A stretch of 35,000 nt of DNA, taken from NCBI GenBank assembly GCA_905221605.1, contig CAJNDS010000469.1, positions 865,685-900,684 of the forward strand, in the 5' to 3' direction. Below are positions 26,691 to 35,000 of this stretch, one piece after another. The stretch is from Symbiodinium natans (Eukaryota; Sar; Dinophyceae; Suessiales; Symbiodiniaceae). Both the position numbers and the translations under genes were made by a program. How positions within the stretch are numbered: position 1 is the first letter of the stretch; each line of letters starts with the position of its first letter. The notes below the pieces were generated by a model that saw only the letters and a program-made list of their open reading frames with translations, made no database searches and was not told the DNA's origin.

Positions 26691-27265
26691 GGTCCCCTTA
26701 TAAGCCCCTGTTAAACCAAAAAGGGCACCCTTTTGATTCCCAGGTTTACTCTTGGGTCTGGGGGCTTCTAGGCTTTGGGCTCAGGGCGTAGCTAAGAGCA
26801 TCGCAGGGGGGTCGTTCATCTGATGTTGGAGAGATGCTGCGTAGAGTTCCTTAATGCAAAGCATGAGCCAGTACGCCTTGTTGTACTTGTAACGCGCAAC
26901 CGCCGTGCATCTTGACAGGCATGTCCATGTAACAGGAGACTTACTCTGCGGTGCTTTACAGTAACTTTAGATCCATAGCCTTTTTGAGTTTATTGGGTTT
27001 CTTAATATGGCAGCTAAAAAATAAGCATATACCTACCCTGCTAAGTGCAGCCAAGTTTACCGGTGACGTCGTTACTTACTACAAGTCAATGTCACTTTCC
27101 TTCCCTCAGTGAAAAAGGTATATAAAGGAAAGTTAAGTTAAAGGTGTATTAAAAGGCAAGAAATGAAAAGGAAGGGTGACTAGTACGGAGCCAGCATGCA
27201 GAATCGACGGCAGTCGCGAGGATGGCGGCCTGGGCCCAGAGACCAAGTCGGAACCCTTTCTTAAA
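26691..27265. other. Unique, AT-richer sequence without a supported gene
   Basis: Begins with CCCCTTATAAGCCC-TGTTAAACCA, shared with the intron at 11343-11506. No exon or family recognised in 26760-27240. Confidence 0.5.
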
Positions 27266-27267
27266 GC

Positions 27268-27360
27268 CCTAAACCCCCTAAACCCCTAAACCCCTAAACC
27301 CCTAAACCCCTAGACCCCTAGACCCCTAAACCCCTAAACCCCTAAACCCCTAAACCCCTA
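27268..27360. repeat. 8-mer array CCCCTAAA
   Basis: About 11 units; two have CCCCTAGA. Confidence 0.97.
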
Positions 27361-27382
27361 CGAATCCACGCCGGGAAGCACA

Positions 27383-27683
27383 GCCTCCCCTGGGGCAGGT
27401 TGCACATTGAACGGGCGGCAGCTGTCGCCGAGAGCCATCTGGATGCGTTCAAGGCAGTGGGGTCGGCAGTGGACTTTGCTGGGCCGGCGAGCCTCCCTGG
27501 TCCTTAGTCGGGAATGAGGGACATTCAAGGCCTAGGGTTTAGGGTTCAGGGCCCAGGGTTTAGGGTTTAGGGTTTTCTAAAGTTGTTCTTCCATCCTCCT
27601 CACCCTGAAGCTAGCCGTCTAACACAGGTCGCTGCAAAACAAGATGCATCTCAACGATGCCAGCGCAGTCGCCTGAAAGCTGA
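27383..27683 (+). CDS. Last two exons of an unknown gene
   Basis: Exon to 27499 (open from about 27367, HIERAAAVAESHLDAFKAVG then SAVDFAGPASLP) and exon 27628-27683 (RCKTRCISTMPAQSPES then TGA), joined phase 1 across a GT-AG intron 27500-27627. The intron starts GTCCTTAGTCGGGAATGAGG (family D left end); the next exon starts GTCGCT, sharing GTC. The 5' boundary is uncertain (AAGCACAG| or earlier). The second exon is also open in another frame (SLQNKMHLNDASAVA). Family unknown. Confidence 0.48.
27500..27627 (+). mobile_element. Candidate family D introner with internal telomere-like units
   Basis: 128-bp GT-AG intron. Left end matches the family D end at 27745 (CTTAGTCGGGAATGAGGG). Contains TTTAGGG units at 27536-27573. 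The right inverted repeat is not recognisable. Confidence 0.5.
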
Positions 27684-27744
27684 CTTGAAGTCGAGCTCTA
27701 GGGATGGGCACTCCAGGGCTACTCGCTCACCCCGCACTCTAAAA

Positions 27745-27841
27745 CTTAGTCGGGAATGAGGGAATGCGGTTCCCCATATAATCCCTTAAAGGGTCTATGC
27801 GGGTGTATATCGGGTACCTCACTCCCTCATTCCCTCTTAAG
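27745..27841. mobile_element. Free-standing inverted-repeat element, family D
   Basis: 97 bp. CTTAGTCGGGAATGAGGGAA at the left; complement of the right end CTTAAGAGGGAATGAGGGAG. Similarity continues for about 35 bases inward. No coding capacity. Confidence 0.82.
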
Positions 27842-28134
27842 AACCAGCCCGAAGATACTCGAGCAAGCGCTCCAGAGGGGTTCCGGGCGGGGCACTTTGC
27901 GCGCAAGTCTCTGTCAGATGTGAGACACACCGGTCGAGGAGGACGGTTGACGTAAAATCTCACAACCCCACACGAAGGGTGGGGTATGGTCACACGAAGG
28001 CTACTTACTATTCGTCGTTATCACGAGATCTTAGTTGTGACCATCTGTAAGGAGCCTATTTTGGGCAACCTTATCGTACATGCAATTGCCTCCCAAATTC
28101 CCTGCCCCCTCCCCCCCTCCCCTAAAGGCCGCAA
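27842..28134. other. Unique sequence, no gene seen
   Basis: Contains CCCCACACGAAGGGTGGGG (27965-27983), a small hairpin, and a repeated CACACGAAGG at 27970 and 27991. Confidence 0.4.
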
Positions 28135-28285
28135 GCCCCAAACCCCAAACCCCAAACCCCAAACCCGAAACCCCAAACCCCAAACCCCAAACCCCAAACC
28201 CCAAACCCTAAACGCTAAACCCTAAACCCTAAACCCTAAACCCCAAACCCTAAACCCTAAACCCTAAACCCTAAACCCTAAACGG
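28135..28285. repeat. CCCCAAA block then CCCTAAA array
   Basis: About ten CCCCAAA units (28136-28206), then about ten CCCTAAA units. Confidence 0.97.
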
Positions 28286-28307
28286 CCCCAAGCCCTAAGC
28301 CTCGGAG

Positions 28308-28390
28308 CCAACGGCCAGGCCGCCCCGGCGCCGGAGCGCAGCGCCGTTGCCGCCCAGCTTCGCCAAGCGGCGGCTCGGCCTTCTGAGAGC
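28308..28390 (+). CDS. Exon-like island, Ala/Gln-rich
   Basis: After CGGAG| it reads NGQAAPAPERSAVAAQLRQA then AARPSES. GC-rich, between C-rich (left) and G-rich (right) arrays. Family unknown. Confidence 0.4.
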
Positions 28391-28404
28391 ATTATTTTGT
28401 TTAG

Positions 28405-28580
28405 TTTTAGGGTTTAGGGTTTAGGGTTTAGGGTTTAGGGTTTAGGGTTTAGGGTTTAGGGTTTAGGGTTTAGGGTTTAGGGTTTAGGGTTTAGGGTTTA
28501 GGGTTTGGGGTTTGGGGTTTGGGGTTTGGGGTTTGGGGTTTGGGGTTTAGGGTTTACGGTTTAGGGTTTGGGGTTTAGGC
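28405..28580. repeat. TTTAGGG array with TTTGGGG block
   Basis: About 14 TTTAGGG units, then six TTTGGGG units (28503-28546), then mixed units. Confidence 0.97.
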
Positions 28581-29000
28581 AAATAGATGTAAAGAAGGAA
28601 AAAAGTACATAAATATGTACAAGTAGTTCTCCCAAAAACAGAAACGGCCAATGAACCTAAGCACTATAAGCCTTAACCCCAGCCACAAAGTCTAGCTCTA
28701 AACCCTAACCCTAGCCCTAAACCCTAAACCCTAGCCCTAAACCCTATAAACCCTAAACCCTAAACCCTAAACCCTAAACCCTAAACCCTAAACCCTGAAC
28801 CCTGAACTCTGACTGCCAAGCCAGAGAGCAGGTGAGCGCCGACCCGCAGCCGGCTGCTGAGTCCATATGCCTTCAGGGGTGGGTTCTAGACAAGGGGCGT
28901 GGTAGGGTTTAGGGTTTAGGGTTTAGGGTTTAGGGTTTAGGGTTTAGGGTTTAGGGTTTAGGGTTTACGGTTTAGGGGTTTAGGGTTTAGGGTTTAGGGG
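28581..29000. repeat. Unique gap, CCCTAAA array, then TTTAGGG array
   Basis: Unique 28581-28690 and 28808-28902; CCCTAAA 28697-28806; TTTAGGG 28903-29000. No exon supported in the gaps. Confidence 0.92.
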
Positions 29001-29044
29001 AACCCGTGTTTTTTTTTTGTTGTGGGTGTTTTTTTGCTGTGGGT

Positions 29045-29345
29045 GCTTTTCGCACCCGCAGCAGAAAAAAAAGCGCCCCCCCCCCCCCTCCCTCCCCCCC
29101 CCCCCCCCTCCCCCCCCTCCCCTCCCCCCCTTCCCCCCCCCCCCCTCCCCCCCCCTCCCCCCCCCCCCTCCCCCCCCCCTCCCCCCCCCCCCCCCCCCCC
29201 ACCCCCCACCCCCCCGTCCCCCCCTTCCTCCCCCCCTCCAGGTGAGTGAGTGACCTGGCGCTGTCGCCCCCGCGCCCGCAGCAAAAAAAAAACGCGACCC
29301 CTCCCCGCAGCAAAAGAAAAGTCGCCGCCCCGCCCCCCCTCCCCC
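29045..29345. repeat. C/T tract bounded by CGCAGC-poly(A) units
   Basis: C8-C18 runs interrupted by single T (29077-29245), with CACCCGCAGCAGAAAAAAAA (29052) and GCCCGCAGCAAAAAAAAAA (29273) at the margins, the same motif as the minisatellite at 30826-31022. All long frames here are artefacts. Confidence 0.93.
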
Positions 29346-29429
29346 TTTCCTCCCCACCCCCCAGGTCATTTGTTTTGCAATTTCCTCCCCAACCCCGTCC
29401 CCAACGCCCCCCCTCCTTTAAACTGTGCA

Positions 29430-29965
29430 AGCGTTTTCAAAGCACTGAATCCTTCCCAAGGCCATCATGCGAGCATTGTGTTTGCAAACGGTGGAGGGAG
29501 GGCTGCACCCCGCCCGACCCCCCCCCCTCTTTAAAACCGTGCCAGGTCGCTTCTCAGCATATGAATCCTGTCCAAGCCTATCATGCCAGCATTGGGTTTG
29601 CAAATAGGGGGGGGGCTGCGCCCCCCCCAACCCCCCCGCTTCTTAAAGCCATGCCGCTTGCTTCAAAGCAAATGAATCCTTTCCGAACCCATCATGAGAG
29701 CATTCCCCCCCGCTTGAAAGGGGGGTGGGGTGGGGCTGCGCTTTTTAGCCGGGCAAACTTGCTTCAATCATACGAATCCCTTCCAAACCCATGATGATGC
29801 GAGCATTGTGTTTGCAAATGGGGGGGGCTGCGCCCCCCCCAACCCCCCCGCTTTTTTTAGCCGGCAAGCCTGCTTCAAAGCTTACGAATCCCTTCCAAAC
29901 CCATGATGCGAGCATTGTGTTTTCAAATGCGGCGGTCTGCGCAGCCCCCAACCCCCTGAAGAAAG
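29430..29965. repeat. Tandem repeat of five ~100-116 bp units
   Basis: GAATCC-TTCC-AA-CC-ATCATG-GAGCATT begins at 29447, 29563, 29674, 29774 and 29886. Each unit continues with TGTTTGCAAA and a C or G run. Unit 3 lacks the TTTGCAAA part. Frames through it are not genes. Confidence 0.92.
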
Positions 29966-29974
29966 AGGGAATAT

Positions 29975-30825
29975 ATGCTTGCTTTCCTACGAAAATTCAG
30001 ACCTTATGGTGGAAGTTGAATTTTCCGTTTAAAAATAGAGATATAAACGTCTTCTTAGTAAAGAATCGAGAAAATAGAGCTTGTGTTATGAGACATGAAC
30101 AAAAACACTTGTTGTCTACGAGTCACAAATAGAGATAATGCATGTACTCTTATGACAATATAGAGAATTAGCTTTTCATGTATTCCTCTCTCATGTCTTC
30201 CTCGTGAAATAAAGAGAAGAAGTCTGAAAATACTGACAAAATAAGAAACTATAGAACAATAGAGGTTTTCGCTATACAATATAGAGACATTAGATGCTTC
30301 CTATGACAACATAGAGGAAATAGAGGCTTTCATACGAAAATATTAAAATGTAGAGGTCTTGATATTCAAATATAGAGAACAGAGGTTTTCATGTTCAAAT
30401 GTTAAGACAATGGAGGTTTGCCTATTCAGAGACAGAGAAAATAATGGGCTTCCGATTAAAATTAGGACAAGAGGAACCAAAACACTTTTAATTGCAAGTC
30501 GCATATTGAGATAACACAGAGAATAAGTTTCTCATGTATTCCTCTCTCATGTCTTCCTCATTAAATATAGAGGAAAACTATGACGATATAGACAAAAATA
30601 GAGAGAAATAGAGGTTTTAGTTATAAAATAGAGAGAAATAGAGGTTTTCGAATTGAAGTATAGAGAAATTAGAAAAACTAGAGGTTTTCAAGAGGTTTTC
30701 ATATTCAAATATAGAGAAGAAAGAGGTTTTCCTATTCAAATATAGAGGAGAAAGAGGTTTTCCTATTTAACATTAGAGAAAATAAAGGTTTTCATAGTAA
30801 AATATAGAGAAAACAGCAAAAACGC
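29975..30825. repeat. AT-rich degenerate tandem repeat
   Basis: About 850 bp built from variants of AATATAGAGAAAATAGAGG then TTTTCATATTCAAA. A longer segment (CTTTTCATGTATTCCTCTCT then CATGTCTTCCTC) recurs at 30173 and 30533, so a higher-order unit of about 360 bp is likely. Confidence 0.9.
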
Positions 30826-31022
30826 TCCGCACCCGCAGCAAAAAAAAAGGCGCCCCCACGGCACCCGCAACAAAAAAAACACGCCCCCGCTCCCGCAGCA
30901 AAAAAAAAAACGCGCCCCCCGCACCCGCAGCAAAAAAAAAAAAAACGCCCCCGCACCCGCAGCAAAAAAAAAAAACGCGCCCCCGCACCCACAGCAAAAA
31001 AGCACCCGCAAAAAAAAAAACG
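30826..31022. repeat. GCACCCGCAGC-poly(A) minisatellite
   Basis: About seven units of CCGCACCCGCAGC followed by A8-A14 and CGC(G)CCCC. Its motif reappears at 29052 and 29273. Confidence 0.95.
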
Positions 31023-31032
31023 CTCTTACCAC

Positions 31033-31605
31033 GGTTTAGGGTTTAGGGTTTAGGGTTTAGGGTTTAGGGGCTTAGCCCGAAAAGTTTGGGCTGCTGAGAA
31101 GCTGAGAAGTTTCAGGCAGGCACCTCTCTGTGCTCTTGTGTCCGTCCATTCTCTCACCGTGAAGGCCCTAAACCCTAAACCCTAAACCCTAAACCCTACA
31201 GCCTAAACCCTAAGCCCTAAGCCCTAAACCCTAAGCCCTAAACCCTAAACCCTAAACCCTAAAGCCTAAAGCCTAAAGCCTAAACCCTAAACCCTAAACC
31301 CTAAACCCTAAACCCCAAACCCTAAACCCGAAACCCGAAACCCTAAACCCTAGCCCCTGCAGCTCTACAGCCTTCCCTCGAGCAACCCGAGCCCCTCAGG
31401 ACACCCTCCAGCCCTAAACCCTAAACCGTAGACCCTAAACCCTAAACCCTAAACCCTAAACCCTAAACCCTAAACCCTAAAGCCCGGTAGCTTCGTAAGC
31501 CTCCAACCCCCAAGTATGAACTTCCTTGAGACCGTCTGATACTGTAAGGGTTTAGGGTTTAGGGTTTAGGGTTTGTATAGGGTTTAGGGTTTAGGGTTTA
31601 AGCAT
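31033..31605. repeat. Telomere-like arrays of both orientations
   Basis: TTTAGGG 31033-31068; CCCTAAA with CCCTAAG and GCCTAAA variants 31163-31355; CCCTAAA 31430-31480; TTTAGGG 31547-31605. No exon supported in the gaps. Confidence 0.96.
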
Positions 31606-31664
31606 GATAGCTTTTGTAGCGACAGGGTTGAAGCCCGAAAACCCCCAAACCCCCAAATGTCCAG

Positions 31665-31761
31665 GATCGCGTATGCGGTGATCGAGCAGAACGGGCTACA
31701 ACCTGCTGGCCCCTCAGAGCGGGCCCACGAAAAAGTTGAGTCTATGGTTGCTTTTGCTTAA
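31665..31761 (+). CDS. Terminal-exon-like island with stop
   Basis: After AATGTCCAG|G it reads IAYAVIEQNGLQPAGPSERA then HEKVESMVAFA and TAA. Clean acceptor. Family unknown. Confidence 0.52.
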
Positions 31762-32385
31762 GGCTTTGGGTTTAGGGGATAAAGGTTGGGGTTTAGGTTT
31801 AAGACTAGTGTTTTGGGTTTTATTTATTTATTTATTAGTTAGGGTTTAGGGATCAAGGTGTAGGATTCAGGTGGTTTGAAGGTCCTGTAGGATTTAGGTG
31901 TGGGGTCTAGTTTAGGTCTTTGGGCTTGAAGGCTTCAGGGCTACAAGCAAACGTGCATGTTCGGTAGGGTCTTCGTCTCAAGGCTTTTCGCAACAACGGG
32001 GGGCCCAACCCCGAACCCAAACACCTTGACCTTGACCCTCAAACCCCCGAAAACCCTGAGCACGCCAACCGCTAAAAATCTCAAGCCCTAATCCCCCCCG
32101 CCAACGTCCCTAAACCCTAAACCCTAAACCCCAAACCCCAGAATCCCTAAGTTAGGCCCTGTCTCCAGGCTCTAGGTTTGGCGATCGAGAGCAAGTGCCT
32201 GGACTCCGCGTCTTTGGCCCCGATCTCGGTTCTGGGTCTGGAGTTTAGGGTTTAGGGTTTCGGGTTTAGGGTCTAGGGTTTAGGGTTTAGGGTTTAGGAT
32301 TTAGGATTTAGGGTTTGGTGTTTGAGGGCTGAGGGCTTGGGGTCTAGGGCCGAGCGCGGAAAGCCCTAAACCCTAAACACAACAA
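31762..32385. other. Degenerate telomere-like and unique sequence
   Basis: Loose G-rich units 31765-31930, C-rich units 32010-32135, TTTAGGG 32243-32320. The stretch 32178-32237 reads LAIESKCLDSASLAPISVLG after TCTAG| and may be a small exon (about 0.3). Confidence 0.5.
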
Positions 32386-32387
32386 CA

Positions 32388-32529
32388 GAGAGGGAGAGGA
32401 AGGAAAAGAGAGAGAGAGAGAGAGAGAGACAGAGAGGGAAAAAAAAGCAAGAGAAGAAAACGCAGCAGAGAGACAGAGAGAGAGAGAGAGACAGAGAGAA
32501 ACAAAAAAACCAAGAGAAGCAAACACAGC

Positions 32530-32562
<33 letters not shown>

Positions 32563-32590
32563 GTGACCGACAGACAGAGAGAAGAAGAAA
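32388..32590. repeat. GA microsatellite with ~70-bp duplicated block
   Basis: AGAG runs punctuated by CAAGAGAAG-AAACGCAGCAGAGAG (about 32447) and CAAGAGAAG-CAAACACAGCAGAGAG (about 32511), an internal tandem duplication. Minus frames here are artefacts. Confidence 0.93.
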
Positions 32591-32679
32591 CTAGTTCTGA
32601 AGGCAGGGTCAACCACCTGGCTTTCATTCCCGGAAGAAGGCTTAAACCTAGGTCTCAATTTCTCGAGGGTTCAGGGTGT

Positions 32680-33085
32680 ATGCGTTTCAGGGTTTAGGTT
32701 TAGGGTTTAGGGTTTAGGGTTTACGGTTTTTGGTTTAGGTTGAGAATTCGAACTTAGGGTGGAGTGGGTTGATGGTTTAGTACGTATGGGGTTTCAGGGT
32801 TTAGGGGTTAGGGGGTATGGGTTCAGGGTTTAGGGTGTATGGGGTTTCTGGGGAGTTTAGGGTTCACTATTCAGGGTCGATAGTGTTTAAGGTTTAAGGG
32901 CCAGGGTCCCTTTAGGGACCAGCAGGAAAATGACAAAATCTAGTGCAAGCAAGATCTTCGCCATGAAGCCATGACACGATGTAGAATATAGTGGCAAAGG
33001 TTTTTTGGCTTTAGGGGCTTTAGGGTTTTAGGGGCTTTAGGGGTTTAGGAGTTTAGGGATTCAGGGGTTTAGGGGCTCCCTTAGC
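32680..33085. repeat. Degenerate TTTAGGG units
   Basis: Regular at 32687-32730, loose afterward, with a unique gap 32905-33000 containing no supported exon. Confidence 0.85.
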
Positions 33086-33223
33086 TCATGGGAGTCTCCC
33101 TTGGGCCCCTAAGGTTGTGGTCCCTTGGGTTTGGGGGCCCTTTTCCAAGATCCCCTAAAGGAGTAGATGGGGCCAAATGTAGGGGGTACATCCTTAGGAG
33201 TCCGAGTATGGCTCCCTGGACAG

Positions 33224-33256
33224 GCATGTACACGCTTCGTGGAGCCGAAGAGAAAG
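33224..33256 (+). CDS. Micro-exon-like island abutting a telomere array
   Basis: Between TGGACAG|G and GAGAAAG|GTTTAG; reads MYTLRGAEEK. The donor GT would be the first GTTTAG of the TTTAGGG array. Family unknown. Confidence 0.35.
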
Positions 33257-33385
33257 GTTTAGGGTTTAGGGGTTTAGGTTTAGGGGTTTAGGGTTTAGGG
33301 TTTAGGGTTTAGGGTTTAGGGTTTAGGGTTTAGGGTTTAGGGTTTAGGGTTTAGGGTTTAGGGTTTAGGGTTTAGGGTTTAGGGC
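33257..33385. repeat. TTTAGGG array, about 17 units
   Basis: Near-perfect after the first 30 bases. Confidence 0.97.
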
Positions 33386-33396
33386 CCGGGCCCTAG

Positions 33397-33477
33397 GCAT
33401 TGCTGTGCGAGCTTTTCCAGCACTACAACTCGGATGCCTTCTCCGACTGGCTCGAAGAGTTCCATGCAGGGAGCTGA
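33397..33477 (+). CDS. Terminal-exon-like island with stop
   Basis: After GGCCCTAG|G it reads ALLCELFQHYNSDAFSDWLE then EFHAGS and TGA. Acidic and aromatic, strongly protein-like. Flanked by G-rich arrays on both sides. Family unknown. Confidence 0.52.
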   Translation, partial: ALLCELFQHYNSDAFSDWLEEFHAGS

Positions 33478-33504
33478 GGGGCACTGGGGGCTGGGGTTTC
33501 GGGT

Positions 33505-33642
33505 TTAGTTTAGGGTTTAGGGTTTAGGGTTTAGGGTTTAGGGTTTAGGGTTTAGGGTTTGGGGTTTGGGGTTTGGGGTTTGGGGTTTAGGGTTTAGGGT
33601 TTAGGGTTTAGGGTTTAGGGTTTAGGGTTTAGGGTTTAGGGG
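33505..33642. repeat. TTTAGGG array with TTTGGGG block
   Basis: Four TTTGGGG units (33557-33584) nested in TTTAGGG units, the same arrangement as 14205-14300 and 28405-28580. Confidence 0.97.
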
Positions 33643-33852
33643 CACTGGGACTTCTCAAGGGACGAGAGGAGGAACCCTTATAAGAGACCTTAGAAGTTTT
33701 TAGAGGTTATTGAGGGGCTATTTGGGTACATAGGGACTGTATAAGGTATATGCAAGGGCTTAGCGTTTAGGGGCACTGAGCTTAGGGTTCAGTGCCCTTT
33801 AGAACTCTAGGTCCCGTACCTCCTTTAAAACGCGACGCTTTCTGCGCGTCAG
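33643..33852. other. Unique intron-like sequence
   Basis: Ends in GCGCGTCAG| before the next island. No clear inverted repeats. Confidence 0.4.
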
Positions 33853-33942
33853 GATATCAAGGAGCTCGGTCCTGATCTCTTCCACCGCCTGCTGGTGCGG
33901 TCCCCGGCCGCCACAGCCAGGATGGCAATTGCGGAGGGGTAG
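33853..33942 (+). CDS. Terminal-exon-like island with stop
   Basis: After GCGTCAG|G it reads DIKELGPDLFHRLLVRSPAA then TARMAIAEG and TAG. Clean acceptor and 29 codons. Family unknown. Confidence 0.55.
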   Translation, partial: DIKELGPDLFHRLLVRSPAATARMAIAEG

Positions 33943-33968
33943 CTTGGGGTCTGGAAGTATAGGGCTTC

Positions 33969-34045
33969 CCCTAAACCCTAAACCCTAAACCCTAAACCCT
34001 AAACCCTAAACCCTAAACCCTAAACCCTAAACCCTAAACCCTTCA
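33969..34045. repeat. CCCTAAA array, about 10 units
   Basis: Near-perfect. Confidence 0.97.
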
Positions 34046-34153
34046 TAGGGCTTCAAGCTTAGCAGTTTCGGGCCCAGGACCCTAAACCCTACACCCAAAT
34101 CACCCAAAGCCCTAAACCCTCCCTTTTTCTCGCCTTGCGGCTTGGGGGGGGGG

Positions 34154-34249
34154 GATTGTGGTCCCCACCTGCATCACGAGGCGTCGCTGTTCCCATCCGA
34201 TGAGGCTGGGTCCTCCATGCCCACGTGTCAAGAATTCACCTTTTTCAAG
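34154..34249 (+). CDS. Exon-like island before a family B element
   Basis: Reads DCGPHLHHEASLFPSDEAGS then SMPTCQEFTFFK and ends at the element. His/Cys-containing but no recognised zinc-binding spacing. Boundaries unclear. Confidence 0.33.
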
Positions 34250-34250
34250 G

Positions 34251-34371
34251 GATGGGGGTGTCCGAAAATAAGGGTACCCTTCTTGGAGTCCTTATTGTAA
34301 TGGGGATCCTCGTATATCTTGAAGATCTCTATTCGGGGTCCCCTAGTTTCGTAAACCCGCGGATGGGGGTG
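34251..34371 (+). mobile_element. Inverted-repeat element, family B, with 10-bp direct repeats
   Basis: GATGGGGGTG at 34251-34260 and 34362-34371 frames an interior starting TCCGAAAATAAGGGTACCC and ending GGGGTCCCCTAGTTTCGTAA, which are imperfect inverted repeats. Same order as 21722-21806 and, inverted, 5881-5976. Confidence 0.78.
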
Positions 34372-34432
34372 AGGGGGTTTCAAGGACCTCCAAACACCGG
34401 CCCCACGAGCTAAACCAGCACTCCAAAAGGTT

Positions 34433-34545
34433 GGGTTTAGGGTTTGGGGTTTGGGGTTTGGGGTTTGGGGTTTAGGGTTTAGGGTTTAGGGTTCAGGGTT
34501 TAGGGTTTAGGGTTTAGGGTTTAGGGTTCAAGGTTTAGGGACATC
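34433..34545. repeat. TTTAGGG array with TTTGGGG block
   Basis: Four TTTGGGG units (34441-34468), then TTTAGGG with TTCAGGG variants. Confidence 0.97.
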
Positions 34546-35000
34546 GTAGATCCCCTGATAGTAGGTGGACACCAGCAGGATAGTTGGAGGCTTTCCTCAG
34601 CCCGCTACGATCTAAACCCTGAACCCGAACCCCCAGCCCTAAGCACCCATAAACCTGTCAACCGAAGAAAGTTGCCCTAAACCCTAAACCTAAACCCTGA
34701 ACCCTAAACCTAAACCCCAAACCCTAAACCCTACACCCTACACCCTGTGCCGTCGAAGGACATCGATCCGAGGTGCGCCAGACATGCGTTCTGCCTGAGC
34801 GAGGGCCCTTTGCACCCCAAACCACCTCGGCCTTCAAAACGCACAACCCCAAGACTCTAAAGGGGTTTAAGGGTTAGGGGTGTAGGGTTTTGGGTTTTGG
34901 GGTTTAGGGCTACTAGCCGGTTCAGTTACATGCTTTTTGTTTGCTTTCGGGATTCCAGGGGTTTCTCTTGTGTAACTACGAAGTTCGAGTTTCGAAGGGG
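34546..35000. other. Unique and degenerate telomere-like sequence to the window end
   Basis: CCCTAAA variants 34675-34745, G-rich units 34862-34910. No firm exon. Confidence 0.5.

Noticed and set aside
28980-29794. Glycine-rich and proline-rich frames on both strands
   Set aside because: Arise from the C/T tract and the 110-bp tandem repeat; no conserved domain.
29430-30825. CRISPR-like array
   Set aside because: Units are degenerate and contiguous without unique spacers of constant length, and the DNA is eukaryotic.
30763-31032. Minus-strand frames rich in Phe and Cys-Gly
   Set aside because: Translation of the poly(A) minisatellite in three frames.

Overview
The window looks like nuclear DNA of a eukaryotic alga, most likely a dinoflagellate (about 0.8 sure; genus not resolved). 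Three observations support this. Plant/alveolate-type telomere units (TTTAGGG and CCCTAAA) recur throughout as dozens of short arrays in both orientations. One gene has the architecture common in Suessiales dinoflagellates, a small ubiquitin-like N-terminus ending in 'MELVLL' followed by ankyrin repeats. Introns use GT-AG and at least one GC-AG junction, with G as the first exon base after AG. No bacterial gene organisation is visible.

Two full gene models are well supported. At 6831-7784 is an intronless CNOT9/CAF40/RCD1 homologue (CCR4-NOT complex, 317 aa). At 18241-20174 is a six-exon ankyrin-repeat gene (322 aa). Splicing it by eye restores an uninterrupted series of 32-33-residue ankyrin units, so four of its five junctions (introns 2-5) are checked by repeat periodicity. 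A third model at 15870-16939 is a two-exon small membrane protein (119 aa, unknown family). A partial multi-exon model of unknown function runs from 11209 to about 13215.

Elsewhere, short islands of coding-like, GC-richer sequence lie between telomere-repeat arrays. About a dozen end in an in-frame stop and look like terminal exons or gene scraps. All the ones I could support read on the + strand, consistent with unidirectional gene arrangement, but most have no recognisable family.

The most interesting signal is a set of short (about 85-200 bp) elements with terminal inverted repeats. In the ankyrin gene, introns have the introner signature: inverted repeats just inside the splice sites, and a short direct duplication shared by the intron start and the following exon. 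Related sequences occur as free-standing copies across the window (families A-D below). The other striking feature is the density of interstitial telomere-like repeats, including homogenised variant units, inside introns and beside exon-like islands.

Layout: 1-6.8 kb telomere-like arrays, a long TTCCC tract, exon-like islands and elements; 6.8-7.8 kb CNOT9; 7.8-15 kb arrays, islands and the 11.2-13.2 kb model; 15.1-15.6 kb AT-rich island; 15.9-16.9 kb membrane-protein gene; 17-18.1 kb arrays and microsatellites; 18.2-20.2 kb ankyrin gene; 20.2-29 kb arrays, islands and elements; 29-31 kb C/T tract, a 100-116 bp tandem repeat, an AT-rich tandem repeat and a GCACCCGCAGC-poly(A) minisatellite; 31-35 kb arrays and terminal-exon islands.
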